The notes under the pieces are model-generated. The model made no database searches. It saw only the letters and a list, made by a program, of their open reading frames with translations, and had not been told where the DNA came from. 64,000 nucleotides of DNA from Nocardiopsis sp. TSRI0078. GTDB lineage: Bacteria > Actinomycetota > Actinomycetes > Streptosporangiales > Streptosporangiaceae. The stretch covers positions 124,001-188,000 of the forward strand of contig NZ_LWLB01000001.1 of the NCBI RefSeq assembly GCF_001905145.1. The letters are read 5' to 3'. The number at the start of each line of letters is the position of its first letter. Within the stretch, counting starts at the first letter, position 1. Below are positions 51,820-60,663 of the stretch, one piece after another. The position numbers and the translations under genes were made by a program.

Positions 51820-52356
51820 TCAGTACGCGCAGGGCCGGAACTCCACGCCCTCCACCGGGTCGGTGGCCAGCCGGGCGTGCGTGCCCGTGTCGAACCGCTC
51901 GTCGCCGTAGCGGAGCTTCTGCCGCTCGATCCCCTCCGGACGGAACCCCGACCGGCGCGCCACCAGGCACGAGGCCGGGTTGTTCAGGCGGTGTCCCAGC
52001 TCCAGCCGGAACAGGCCCAGGTCGGCGAAGGCGAACCCGCAGACCAGCAGTACCCCGGCCGTGGCCACACCCCTCCCCCGCGCCTCGGCCAGGGTCCAGT
52101 ACGACACCCAGCCGAGGTCGAAGTGCCTGTTGGTCACGTCCACCTGGACGTGCCCCAGCACCGGCCCGTCCCCCTCCACGACCGCGAATCCGAACCCCGT
52201 GCCCTCCCGCGCCAGGAGCCGCTGCCGGACGATCCACTCACGGGCCTGGTCCGGGGTGGTCGGCACCGTCGGCGCCTGCCAGGCCAGCTCCGGTTCGGCG
52301 AACGCCTCCAGCAGCCGGTCGGCGTCCCCCGGCTCCCACTCCCGCAGTCGGTACAC
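51820..52356 (-). CDS. GNAT family N-acetyltransferase
   Basis: The 178-residue product has the RimJ/RimL-like order: MYRLREWEPGDADRLLEAFA, QAREWIVRQRLLAREGTG, GFAVVEGDGPVLGHVQVD, the acetyl-CoA loop ARGRGVATAGVLLVCGFAF, and RLELGHRLNNPASCLVARRS with the SGFRPEGIERQKL ending. Acetylates an N-terminus or small molecule; target not known. It is convergent with the tiny secreted genes. Confidence 0.88.
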   Translation of the reverse strand: MYRLREWEPGDADRLLEAFAEPELAWQAPTVPTTPDQAREWIVRQRLLAREGTGFGFAVVEGDGPVLGHVQVDVTNRHFDLGWVSYWTLAEARGRGVATAGVLLVCGFAFADLGLFRLELGHRLNNPASCLVARRSGFRPEGIERQKLRYGDERFDTGTHARLATDPVEGVEFRPCAY

Positions 52357-52473
52357 ACCGGCCCCTCTCGCTCGTCAGCGCTCCGACCGCGCCACGGTAC
52401 CCCCTCCGGGGGCCTCTCCCGAAGGGGTCCTGGCCGGTGCCGGCCCCACGACGGCGGAACACGTCGGCGAGCG

Positions 52474-52501
52474 TGTCACACACGGGCCGGGGTGATACGT
52501 C
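52474..52501 (+). promoter_or_regulatory. ECF41-type promoter of the sigma gene
   Basis: TGTCACA (52474-52480), 17-base spacer, CGTC (52498-52501), the published ECF41 recognition pattern, lies 8 bases before the ATG of the ECF41 sigma gene. The sigma factor therefore most likely transcribes its own gene, as a nearly leaderless mRNA. Confidence 0.8.
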
Positions 52502-52509
52502 CTCCTGTC

Positions 52510-53421
52510 ATGACGACCGATGTCTTCGAAGAGCACCGCTCCCTGCTGACCGGTGTCGCCTACCGCATCCTGGGCACCGCCTCCGACGCCGAGGACGTCG
52601 TCCAGGAGGCGTGGCTGCGCTGGTCCGCCGTCGATCCGGACGCCGTCGACGAACCCCGCGCCTACCTGGTCACCGTCGTGTCCCGGCTCGCCATCGACCG
52701 GCTGCGCAGCGCCCGCGTCAGGCGTGAGACCTACGTGGGCGCATGGCTGCCCGAGCCGGTCAGCGACGTCCCCGACGGCGCGGAGCGCGCCGAACTGGCG
52801 GACTCGGTCGAGTTCGCGCTCATGGTGGTCCTGGAGACGCTCAGCCCCCTGGAGCGCGCGGTGTTCGTGCTGCGCGAGGCCTTCCAGATGCCCCACGCCG
52901 AGATCGCCGGGATCATCGGCCGGGAGGAGGCCGCCGTCCGGCAGCTGGCACGGCGGGCCCGCGAGCACGTCCGGAGCCGGCGCCCCCGGTTCGAGGCCGA
53001 CCGGGCCGCCCGGCGGCGGATCACCGAGCGCTTCCTCCGGGCCTGCGTGGAGGGCGACCTGGACGGGTTGACCGGCCTGCTCGCCGACGACGCCACCCTG
53101 GTCAGCGACAGCGGCGGCAGGGCCAGGGCGCCCCGGCGGGTCCTGGAGGGCTCCGCGAAGATCGGCCGGTTCCTGTCGTCCCTGGTGCTTCCGCGCAACG
53201 CCGAGCGGTTCCTGCGCTCGGTGGGCCTGGAGGGGAGCGGGCCGGAGGACCTCCGCACCACGGTCACCGAGGTCAACGGCGGTCCGGCGGCGGTCATCTC
53301 CGCCAGGGGCAGGACGACCGCGCTGGTGTCCCTGGACATCGCCGACGGCCGGGTCCAGCACGTGTACCTCCTGGTCAATCCGGAGAAGATGTCACGTCTG
53401 CGGACGCCCGAACCGTCCTAG
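52510..53421 (+). CDS. sigJ: ECF41-family RNA polymerase sigma factor (SigJ-like)
   Basis: The 303-residue product has sigma region 2 (AYRILGTASDAEDVVQEAWL and RAYLVTVVSRLAIDRLRSAR), region 4 (ETLSPLERAVFVLREAFQMP, HAEIAGIIGREEAAVRQLAR), and a C-terminal SnoaL-like domain of about 120 residues (ITERFLRACVEGDLDGLTGL onwards) that replaces a separate anti-sigma factor. The ECF41 marks are present: WLPEP at 79-83 and NPEKM (usually NPDKL) at 290-294. ECF41 genes normally sit with an oxidoreductase, decarboxylase or epimerase gene; here only a fragment of such a gene follows. The inducing signal is not known. Confidence 0.92.
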   Translation: MTTDVFEEHRSLLTGVAYRILGTASDAEDVVQEAWLRWSAVDPDAVDEPRAYLVTVVSRLAIDRLRSARVRRETYVGAWLPEPVSDVPDGAERAELADSVEFALMVVLETLSPLERAVFVLREAFQMPHAEIAGIIGREEAAVRQLARRAREHVRSRRPRFEADRAARRRITERFLRACVEGDLDGLTGLLADDATLVSDSGGRARAPRRVLEGSAKIGRFLSSLVLPRNAERFLRSVGLEGSGPEDLRTTVTEVNGGPAAVISARGRTTALVSLDIADGRVQHVYLLVNPEKMSRLRTPEPS

Positions 53422-53425
53422 AGGT

Positions 53426-53548
53426 ATGGACATCACCGTTGTGGGCGGAGGCCTCGCCGGACTGACCGCGGCCATCGCCGGCGCCGGGAGGGGCGCGAAC
53501 GTCACCCTGCTGGAAGCGCACCGGGCCCTGGGCGGCCGGGCGTGGTAG
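53426..53548 (+). pseudogene. N-terminal remnant of a FAD/NAD-dependent oxidoreductase
   Basis: A 40-codon frame starting 4 bases after the sigma stop encodes MDITVVGGGLAGLTAAIAGA, GRGANVTLLEAHRALGGRAW and then TAG. This is a perfect dinucleotide-binding start (GGGLAGLTAA and the E of LLEA), the first 40 residues of a phytoene-desaturase/amine-oxidase-like flavoprotein of about 400-500 residues. The rest is gone: after 52 bases the convergent VOC gene ends. It was surely the ECF41 partner gene before a deletion. Confidence 0.8.
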
Positions 53549-53600
53549 GCCGGACGGCGAGGTGCGCCGGTCCGGCCTCCCACGCCCGGCGGAGCGGGGC

Positions 53601-53969
53601 TCAGGCGGGGGCGTGCGAGACGGCCTCGACGTTGTTGCCGTCGGGGTCGCGCACGAACGCGCCGTAGTAGTGCTCGTGGTACTCGGGCCACACCCTCGGT
53701 TCGTGGAGCACTTCCGCGCCCGCCTCGGCGGCGGCCGCGAAGAAGGCGTCCACCGCCGCCCGGTCGGGTGCGGTGAAGGCGATGTGGGACTCGCGGGCCC
53801 CGCCCGGCGTGGTCGTGGGCCCGATCCAGAAGTCGGGGGCCGACGTGCCGTAGCCGATGTACTCGCCGTGGTCGAGGACGCGTCCGGCCCCCAGCGGCGC
53901 GAGGACCTTGTCGTAGAAGGCGGCGCTCGCCGCGGGGTCGCTGACCTGGATACCGAGATGGTCCAACAT
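53601..53969 (-). CDS. VOC (glyoxalase/bleomycin-resistance fold) protein
   Basis: The 122-residue product starts MLDHLGIQVSDPAASAAFYD and has two beta-alpha-beta-beta-beta halves: the first with FYDKVLAPLGAGRVLDHGEY and FWIGPTTTPGG, the second with SHIAFTAPDRAAVDAFFAAA and YYGAFVRDPDGNNVEAVSH. His5, His in SHIAF and Glu in NVEAV are the likely metal ligands. Such proteins are lyases, dioxygenases or antibiotic-binding proteins; no substrate can be named. Confidence 0.87.
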   Translation of the reverse strand: MLDHLGIQVSDPAASAAFYDKVLAPLGAGRVLDHGEYIGYGTSAPDFWIGPTTTPGGARESHIAFTAPDRAAVDAFFAAAAEAGAEVLHEPRVWPEYHEHYYGAFVRDPDGNNVEAVSHAPA

Positions 53970-54120
53970 GCGCCGATCGTGGCACGCGCCACCGACATTT
54001 CTCGGACTGCGGAGCAGGCGAGCCCGCGGAATGCCGGACGCCCCCACGTGGCCTCTTCCGCGAAACCGTCCGGTAACCGAGCGTGCATCCGAATACTGGT
54101 CTTCATGAAGACGAGGAGGC

Positions 54121-54751
54121 ATGATGTCCGTCATGACTACCAGGCAGCCGGACGTATCCGAACGACGCCTGACCGTGGACGATCTGGAGAACACACCGGA
54201 CGACGGTCGGCGGTACGAGTGGGTCGACGGGCGGCTTGACGTGTCACCGGCTCCCAAACCTCTGCACAGTGTCGTGGATACCCGCCTGACCATGCACCTG
54301 GCTCTCAACGCACCGGACGAACTCCTCGTCCTCGCTGCTCCCGGGATCAACCTCGATGGAGACCACACCCATCACCGTATCCCTGATCTGACGATCTTCG
54401 ACTGCGAGTTGCCGTCGCAGGGCTACTTCGACGTCCCCCCGCTCCTGGCAGTGGAGATCGTCTCTCCTGAGAGCGTCCTGCGGGACAACCACAGCAAGCG
54501 CCTACGAGTACGCCGCCTTCGGCATTGAGTCCTACTGGATCATCAACCCGCTCGCTGACAAGGTCGGACTCGTCGAGCTCCGCCTGGAGAACGGCTGCTA
54601 CCAGGAGGTGGCCCAGGTCCACGGCGAGGACGTCTTCGAGACCGAGGCCCCCTTCCCGGTCAGGCTCGTGCCGCACTGGCTCACCGCCGACGGTGCCTGG
54701 AGAAGGCACATCGGCGGCGAGCCGGAGGACGCTCAGGCCACCCAGCGGTAG
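54121..54751 (+). pseudogene. Uma2-family (DUF820) putative endonuclease, frameshifted
   Basis: The first frame (54121 or 54124 to 54501) gives RRLTVDDLENTPDDGRRYEW, VDGRLDVSPAPKPLHSV, the PD-(D/E)xK-like HRIPDLTIFD and LLAVEIVSPES, up to RDNHSKR. The protein continues one frame over from 54503 as YEYAAFGIESYWIINPLADK, VGLVELRLENG and on to TQR at 54751; the unshifted frame stops at 54528. One extra C in GCGCCTACG (54501-54502) explains this. The whole would be about 209 residues, the normal Uma2 length. Either a real pseudogene or a base error. Its 3' end overlaps the convergent response-regulator gene by 19 bases. Confidence 0.8.
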
Positions 54752-55419
54752 AGGTGCTCCGGACGGCCCGCCGAGCCGTAGCGCATGCGCAGCTCGGCCC
54801 GGCCGTCCGCGCACAGATGCTCCAGGTAGCGCCGCGCGGTCACCCGGGACACCCCGGCCCGCTCGGCGACCTCCGAGGCCGACACCTCCCCCTCCGCCTC
54901 ACGCAGCACCCCCGCCACCAGGTCCGCGGTCGCCGAGGTCAGCCCCTTGGGCAGCGACCGGGCCGCGGGCGGGCGCAGCAGTCCGAACAACCGGTCCACC
55001 TCCTGCTGGGTGGCCTCCCCGTCGGCGTCCATCCGGCGCCGCGCCACCGCGTACCGCTCCAACTGGTCGCGCAGCGCGCTGAGCGGGAACGGTTTGAGCA
55101 GGTAGTGGACGGCGCCGCCGTGCAGGGCCGACCGCACCTGGGCGATGTCGCGCACGGCGGTGATCATCAGGAAGTCCGTCCGCTGCGGCCCGGCACTGGT
55201 CGCGGCGGCGCGCAGGGCGCGCATCACCGAGATACCGGACGCGTCGGGCAGCACGAGGTCGAGCAGCACCAGGTCGGGCTGGTGGCCCCGGATCTGGGTG
55301 AGCGCCGACGCGGCCGTGTGCGCGGTCCCCGTCACCGTGAATCCGGGCAGCGACTCCACCAGCTCCTGGTGGTTGCGGGCCACCCGCACGTCGTCGTCGA
55401 CGACCAGTACGCGGATCAC
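54733..55419 (-). CDS. DcuR/CitB-type response regulator
   Basis: The 228-residue product (GTG start) has a receiver domain with VIRVLVVDDDVRVARNHQEL, phospho-acceptor Asp54 in PDLVLLDLVLPD, and Lys109 in HYLLKPFP, then a linker and C-terminal winged helix with helix-turn-helix VSASEVAERAGVSRVTARRY. This is the CitB/DcuR class that answers to tricarboxylates or dicarboxylates. The GTGA start overlaps the sensor kinase stop by 4 bases. The likely target is the divergent tctCBA transporter. Confidence 0.93.
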   Translation of the reverse strand: MIRVLVVDDDVRVARNHQELVESLPGFTVTGTAHTAASALTQIRGHQPDLVLLDLVLPDASGISVMRALRAAATSAGPQRTDFLMITAVRDIAQVRSALHGGAVHYLLKPFPLSALRDQLERYAVARRRMDADGEATQQEVDRLFGLLRPPAARSLPKGLTSATADLVAGVLREAEGEVSASEVAERAGVSRVTARRYLEHLCADGRAELRMRYGSAGRPEHLYRWVA

Positions 55420-57092
55420 CGGGCCGCTCCCCCCGCCGCCGCGGGCACCCGCAGGGGCAGGCAGGCGGTGAACACCGCGCCCTCGTCGGCGTCGGGCGCC
55501 TCCATCTCCACGCTTCCCCCTCTGCCCTCGCACACCTGCTTGACCAGCGCCAGGCCCAGCCCGCGCGTCCCTCCGTCGCGGGACGCCTTGGTGGTGAACC
55601 CGAGCCGGAAGATCTCCTGCGCCACGTCGTCGGCCACCCCCGGCCCGGAGTCGGTCACCCGGATCTCCAGCAGGTCGTGCGGCGGGCCGCCGGTGTCGGC
55701 CGTGTGCAGCCGCACCATCAGCTCCACCCACCCGTGCGGGGCGCCGACCACCGCGTCGAGCGCGTTGTCGACCAGGTTGCCGAGGACGAGCAGTGCGTCG
55801 GAGCGTACCTGCCTGTCCAGGACGGGGACGCTGGTCATGGGGGACAGCCGCAGTTCCACGCCCGTCTCGGACGCCTGCGCGGACTTGGCGATGGCCAGGG
55901 CGGCCAGCGCGGAGTCCCCGACGCGTTCGGAGATGTCCGTGCTGGTGCGTGTGTGCGTCGCCGACAGGTCGGCCAGGTAGGCGCGGGCCTCGTCGTAGGC
56001 GCCGAGTTCGAGCATCCCGGCGAGGGTGTGCACCCGGTTGGCGAACTCGTGGGTCTGTGCGCGCAGTCCGCGGGTGACCGTGCGCGCGCCGTCGAGCTCT
56101 CCGGTGAGGCGGTCCAGTTCGGTGCGGTCCCGGAAGGTGACGACCGCGCCGGCGTCCTCGCCGCGCACCCGGACCGGCATCCGGTTGGCGACCAGGATGC
56201 GGTGGCCCGCCAGCAGGAGGCGGTCGTCGCCGGGGTCGGCGCCGGAGACGATGTCGCGGACGCGTTCGGACAGGCCGAGTGCGTCCAGGTGGCGGCCCTC
56301 GGAGTCCTCGGGCAGGCCGAGCATGTCCCGGGCGGGCTGGTTGGCCAGGACGAGGCGGCCCTGGCCGTCGACGGCCAGGACGCCCTCGCGGACCGCGTAC
56401 AGCAGGGCTTCGCGGCTCTCCAGCAGCGCGGTGATGTCGGCGGGTTCGAGGCCGTGGGTCTTGGTGCGCACCTGGCGGGAGAGCGCCCAGGCGCCGCCCA
56501 CGCCCAGGAGCAGGACCACGGCCACCATGCCCAGTATCGCGGGGACGGCGGCGCGGGCCTCGGTGGTGGCGCTGGAGGTGAGGATGCCCAGGGAGACGTA
56601 GCCGACCACCTCGCCCCGGGCGTCGCCGCCGTTGACCGATCCCCCGCCGGAGAAGACGGGGACCTTGGCGCGCACGCTGCGTCCCTGCGTCCCCTCCTGC
56701 ACGCCGGTCCACTCCCGGCCCCGCGCGGCCGGTCCGGGCGGGGTGGACACGGTGCGGCCGATGAGGTCGTCGTCGGGGTGGGAGTAGCGGGTGCCCTCGG
56801 GAGAGGCGATGACCACGAACTCGGCACCGGTGGCGGCGGCGACGCGGTCGGCCAGCGGGTCGAGGACGGCCGCGGGGTCGGGTGACCGCAGGCCGCCGAC
56901 GACCTCGGGCATCACCGCGACGGACCGGGCCGCGCTCAGGACCCGTTCGGCGTAGTGGCGGTCGACGGCCCGGTCCAGGTGGACCACCCACAGGGCGCCC
57001 ACGGCGGCCAGGGCCAGTGCCAGCAGGAGCACGTAGCCGATGAACAGGGAGCCGGTGAGCGAGAGGCGGCCGCGCACGGGGGGCGTGGTCAT
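55416..57092 (-). CDS. CitA/DcuS-type sensor histidine kinase
   Basis: The 558-residue product has membrane helix 1 (about 13-37), an extracellular PDC/Cache domain of about 145 residues (RVLSAARSVAVMPEVVGGLR start, YSHPDDDLIGRTVSTP), helix 2 (about 183-203), a cytoplasmic PAS domain (LLYAVREGVLAVDGQGRLVL), and a kinase core with His348 in RAQTHEFANRVHTLAGM, Asn443 in NLVDNALDAV, DSGPGV and GTRGLGLALVK. The SpoOB-like H-box is that of the citrate/C4-dicarboxylate sensor group. It faces tctC across 206 bases. Confidence 0.93.
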   Translation of the reverse strand: MTTPPVRGRLSLTGSLFIGYVLLLALALAAVGALWVVHLDRAVDRHYAERVLSAARSVAVMPEVVGGLRSPDPAAVLDPLADRVAAATGAEFVVIASPEGTRYSHPDDDLIGRTVSTPPGPAARGREWTGVQEGTQGRSVRAKVPVFSGGGSVNGGDARGEVVGYVSLGILTSSATTEARAAVPAILGMVAVVLLLGVGGAWALSRQVRTKTHGLEPADITALLESREALLYAVREGVLAVDGQGRLVLANQPARDMLGLPEDSEGRHLDALGLSERVRDIVSGADPGDDRLLLAGHRILVANRMPVRVRGEDAGAVVTFRDRTELDRLTGELDGARTVTRGLRAQTHEFANRVHTLAGMLELGAYDEARAYLADLSATHTRTSTDISERVGDSALAALAIAKSAQASETGVELRLSPMTSVPVLDRQVRSDALLVLGNLVDNALDAVVGAPHGWVELMVRLHTADTGGPPHDLLEIRVTDSGPGVADDVAQEIFRLGFTTKASRDGGTRGLGLALVKQVCEGRGGSVEMEAPDADEGAVFTACLPLRVPAAAGGAAR

Positions 57093-57298
57093 GGGGTCCT
57101 CCAGTCGCCGGGGCCGGGGAGAGGCGGGACCCGGCCGGGCAAACGCCCAGGTGGGCGCTTCACGAACAATACGACCAATATGACTCCAGTGTTAACAAAA
57201 CTCTGACACGGGCGTGCCCGGGGTCACACTGTGGCCTGGATCTCCCCGGTGCCGAGGCTCCGGGGGGACGCACACGTTCATGGAGGAGGAGAGGACCG

Positions 57299-58291
57299 AT
57301 GCGCGATCGCGGCGTCCTGATCCGCCTGGCGGGAGGGCTGTGTGCCCTGCTGCTGGTGGGGACGGCACTGTTCGACGTGCGGCAGAGCGCGGCGTCCGGG
57401 ACCGGGCAGCAGGAGAAGCTCCTGCTGATCGCGCCCGCGGCACCCGGCGGGGGCTGGGACGCGCTGGCCCGGGAGATGCAGAACGGGCTGCGCGAGGAGG
57501 ACCTGAGGTTCAACGTCGAGGTGCGCAACGCCGAGGGCGCGGGCGGCACCATCGGCCTGGCCCAGACCGTGAACCGCGCGGGCCAGGCGAACGTGCTGAC
57601 GATGACCGGCATGGGCATGGTCGGCGCGGTGGAGACCACCGGTTCCCCGTACGCGATGGCCGACGCCACCCCCGTCGCGCAGATGGCGTCGGAGTACCTG
57701 GCCGTGGCCGTGCCGGCGGACTCCCCCTACCAGTCGCTGGACGACCTGGCCGGGGACTGGCGCGAGAAGGTGGGGACGCTCCCCGTCGCGGGCGGTTCGA
57801 TGGGCGGCGTGGACCAGATCTTCGCCGCGCAGGTGGCGCGGTCCATGGACATCCCTCCCGGCGAGATCAACTACCTGCCCTACTCGGGCGGCGGCGAGGT
57901 GCTGACCTCGCTGCTGTCGGGCACCTCCGACGTCGGGTTCGGGTCGCTGAGCGACTTCGGCGACCAGATCGGCGAGGGGGCGCCGCTGCGCGCGCTGGCG
58001 GTCTCCTCCCCCGAGCGGCTGGAGGGCGTGGACATCCCCACCATCGTCGAGCAGGGCTACGACGTGGAGATGTCGAACTGGCGCGGGGTGATCGCCCCGC
58101 CCGGGCTGACCGAGGAGGAGGTCGACCGGCTGGAGTCGCTCGTGGACGAGCTGGTCGCCACCGACTCCTGGGCCGACACCCTGGAGCGCAACCGGTGGAC
58201 CGACACCCACCAGGGGCGCGAGGAGTTCGAGGAGTTCCTCGACGCGGAGATCGCCCTGACCCAGGAGACCATCGAGGAGTTGGGACTGTGA
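57299..58291 (+). CDS. tctC: Tripartite tricarboxylate transporter substrate-binding protein TctC
   Basis: The 330-residue product has a signal peptide (GVLIRLAGGLCALLLVGTAL) and the Bug/TctC fold: LLLIAPAAPGGGWDALAREM, NAEGAGGTIGLAQTVN, the substrate-loop GGSMGGVDQIFAAQVAR, NYLPYSGGGEVLTSLLSGT and WRGVIAPPGLTEEEVDRLES. It binds a carboxylate (citrate, tartrate or similar) outside the cell for TctAB. The stop overlaps the tctB start by 4 bases. Very likely controlled by the divergent CitAB-like pair. Confidence 0.93.
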   Translation: MRDRGVLIRLAGGLCALLLVGTALFDVRQSAASGTGQQEKLLLIAPAAPGGGWDALAREMQNGLREEDLRFNVEVRNAEGAGGTIGLAQTVNRAGQANVLTMTGMGMVGAVETTGSPYAMADATPVAQMASEYLAVAVPADSPYQSLDDLAGDWREKVGTLPVAGGSMGGVDQIFAAQVARSMDIPPGEINYLPYSGGGEVLTSLLSGTSDVGFGSLSDFGDQIGEGAPLRALAVSSPERLEGVDIPTIVEQGYDVEMSNWRGVIAPPGLTEEEVDRLESLVDELVATDSWADTLERNRWTDTHQGREEFEEFLDAEIALTQETIEELGL

Positions 58292-58905
58292 CCACCAGGA
58301 ACGAGGAAACCGTCTCCGCCCCCGGGGACGCGGCCGGGGCCGCCGGGACTCCGTGGAGCGCCCGGACGCCGCGGGTTCCCGGGACGACGAGTCCGGAGAC
58401 GAGCAATCCGGAGGCGACGGATCCGGAGGCCGCGCCCTGGGGCGGACCGGCCCGGTGGGGCGTGCCCGCGCTGCTCGCGGTGGTCGGTGTGATCGCCCTG
58501 TGGGGCGCGTTCACCATCGAGGCGCCTCCCAACGCCACCAGGCCCGGGCCCGGCGCCTTCCCCGGCGCGGTGGGCGTCCTGCTGCTGGCGGTCTCCGCGT
58601 GCATGGTGGTGGCGGGCCTGCGCGGCCCGCGCGAGGGCGCCGCCGCGAACACCCTGGCCTGGTTCGAGGGCCGGCCGGTCCTGGTCGTCCTGGCTGGCCT
58701 GGTGGTGCACGTCGCGCTGCTGGAGGTCCTGGGCTGGCTGCTCGCGGGGGCGCTGCTGTTCTGGGCGGTGACCCACGCGTTCGGTTCCCGCGCCCACCTG
58801 CGTGACGCGGTGGTGGCGCTGTCGATGTCGGCGGCCGTGCAGGTCGGGTTCTCGCTCGGCCTCGGGCTGAACCTGCCCGGCGGCCTCCTGGAGTTGATGC
58901 TCTGA
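58288..58905 (+). CDS. tctB: Tripartite tricarboxylate transporter small membrane subunit TctB
   Basis: The 205-residue product (GTG start coupled to tctC) has a disordered Thr/Pro/Glu N-terminus of about 50 residues, then four membrane helices: VPALLAVVGVIALWGAFTIE, PGAVGVLLLAVSACMVVAG, VLVVLAGLVVHVALLEVLGW, and LRDAVVALSMSAAVQVGFSL. The first loop contains RPGPGAFPGAVG, typical for TctB. It shares one base with the tctA ATG. Confidence 0.9.
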   Translation: MTTRNEETVSAPGDAAGAAGTPWSARTPRVPGTTSPETSNPEATDPEAAPWGGPARWGVPALLAVVGVIALWGAFTIEAPPNATRPGPGAFPGAVGVLLLAVSACMVVAGLRGPREGAAANTLAWFEGRPVLVVLAGLVVHVALLEVLGWLLAGALLFWAVTHAFGSRAHLRDAVVALSMSAAVQVGFSLGLGLNLPGGLLELML

Positions 58906-60458
58906 TGGACGCTCTGTTCCTGCTCATGGACGGGTTGGCCGCCGCGCTGACCCCGCAGAACCTCGTGTGGGCCTTCCTCGGCGTGCTGCTCGGCACCGCC
59001 GTGGGCGTCCTTCCCGGCATGGGCTCGGCGATGGCGGTGGCCCTGCTGCTACCGGTGACGTTCCGCCTGGACCCGACGGCCGCGCTGATCCTGTTCGCGG
59101 GCGTGTACTACGGCGGGATGTTCGGCGGGGCGACCACGTCGATCCTGCTGAACACACCGGGGCAGGCCTCGTCGATCGCCACCACCTACGAGGGCCACAA
59201 GATGGCGCTGGCGGGCCGTGCCGCGCAGGCACTGGGCGCCGCGGTCATCGGCTCGTTCCTGGCCAGCCTGATCGGCACGCTGGTCGTGGCGCTGTTCGCA
59301 CCGGTCATGGTGGAGTTCGCCCTGAACTTCGGTCCGGGCGAGTACTTCGCGCTCACCGTGTTCTCGTTCGTGGCGGTCGCCGCGGTCGTGTCCGGAGCGG
59401 TGCTGCGCGGTCTGGCCTCGCTGCTCGTCGGTCTGGCGATCGGCCTGATCGGCATCGACGCGCAGAGCGGTACCGCCCGGTTCGACTTCGGGTCGGCGAC
59501 CATGCTGGACGGCATCGACATCGTCATCGTGACCGTCGGCCTGCTCGCGCTGGGCGAGGTGCTGTACGTCGCGGCGCGCGGCGCTTCCGCGCCGGACTTC
59601 GCGACGATCCAGACCGGGCGCCCGTGGCTGAGCCTGGGGGACTGGGGCCGGTCGTGGAGGCCGTGGCTGCGCGGCACCGCGCTGGGCAGCGCCTTCGGGC
59701 CGATCCCGGGCAGTGGCGCGGAGGTCCCGACCTTCCTGTCGCTGGGTCTGGAGCGCAGGCTGTCCGCGCGCCGGGCGAAGCGCCGGGGCGTGCGCGACGA
59801 GTTCGGCGAGGGCGCCATCGAGGGCGTGGCCGGCCCGGAGGCGGCGAACAACTCCAGCGCCGCGGGCACGATGGTGCCGCTGCTGGGGCTGGGCCTGCCG
59901 ACGTCGGCGACGGCCGCGATCATGCTGGCCGCCTTCCAGCAGTACGGGCTCCAGCCGGGTCCGGTGCTGTTCGAGCGCGACGCCGACCTGGTGTGGACGC
60001 TGCTGGCGAGCCTGCTGATCGGCAGCGTCATGCTGCTGGTGATCAACCTGCCGTTCGCGCCCCTGTGGGCGAGGCTGCTGAAGCTGCCCAAGCCGTACCT
60101 GTACGCGGGCATCACGCTGTTCTCCGTGCTGGCGGTGTACGCGATCAACACCTCGGTGGTGCACCTGGTGATGCTGCTGGCCGTGGCGCTGCTGGGGCTG
60201 GCCATGCGCGCGTTCGGCGTCCCGGTGGCGCCGGCGCTGATCGGCGTGGTGCTCGGCCCGATCGCCGAGACCGAGTTCCGCCGTGCGCTGGCGGCGTCCT
60301 CGGGCGACCCGTCGATCCTGGTGGGCAGCGGCATCTCGATCGGCCTGTACGCGCTGGTGCTGGTGGCCGCCGCGGTCCCGGTGGTCGCCGCCCTGCGGCG
60401 GCGCCGGGCGGCGCGGGCCCCCGCTCCCGCCGAGCGTGAGACCGCCGACCTGGGTTGA
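58905..60458 (+). CDS. tctA: Tripartite tricarboxylate transporter large permease TctA
   Basis: The 517-residue product has about 11-12 membrane helices and the TctA signatures: FLGVLLGTAVGVLPGMGSAM, AGVYYGGMFGGATTSILLNT and PGQASSIATTYEGHKMALAG, and the mirrored FGPIPGSGAEVPTFLSLGLE and PEAANNSSAAGTMVPLLGLG in the second half. It is the channel of the sodium- or proton-driven importer. The ATG overlaps the tctB stop (TGATG). A weak terminator follows. Confidence 0.94.
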   Translation: MDALFLLMDGLAAALTPQNLVWAFLGVLLGTAVGVLPGMGSAMAVALLLPVTFRLDPTAALILFAGVYYGGMFGGATTSILLNTPGQASSIATTYEGHKMALAGRAAQALGAAVIGSFLASLIGTLVVALFAPVMVEFALNFGPGEYFALTVFSFVAVAAVVSGAVLRGLASLLVGLAIGLIGIDAQSGTARFDFGSATMLDGIDIVIVTVGLLALGEVLYVAARGASAPDFATIQTGRPWLSLGDWGRSWRPWLRGTALGSAFGPIPGSGAEVPTFLSLGLERRLSARRAKRRGVRDEFGEGAIEGVAGPEAANNSSAAGTMVPLLGLGLPTSATAAIMLAAFQQYGLQPGPVLFERDADLVWTLLASLLIGSVMLLVINLPFAPLWARLLKLPKPYLYAGITLFSVLAVYAINTSVVHLVMLLAVALLGLAMRAFGVPVAPALIGVVLGPIAETEFRRALAASSGDPSILVGSGISIGLYALVLVAAAVPVVAALRRRRAARAPAPAERETADLG

Positions 60459-60478
60459 CCTCGTCGTCCGCCCTCCTC

Positions 60479-60509
60479 GCGGCCCCCGGCTCCGTCCGCC
60501 AGGGGCCGC
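60479..60509 (+). terminator. Probable terminator after tctA
   Basis: GCGGCCCC (60479-60486) pairs with GGGGCCGC (60502-60509) around a 15-base loop, 21 bases past the stop codon. Short stem, no T-run. Confidence 0.45.
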
Positions 60510-60663
60510 ACCCGTGCCCGGGAAGTACCGCAGGAGCGAACCAGCCGGGCCCCGGGGGGATCTGTCACCCGTACGGGGGCGTTCCGGCGGGACCGTCCCC
60601 TCGCGCCCGGGCCGTGGCCCCGCCGCGGGCGGAACGTGACGGGCGGCACCGAACGGCGGTCGT

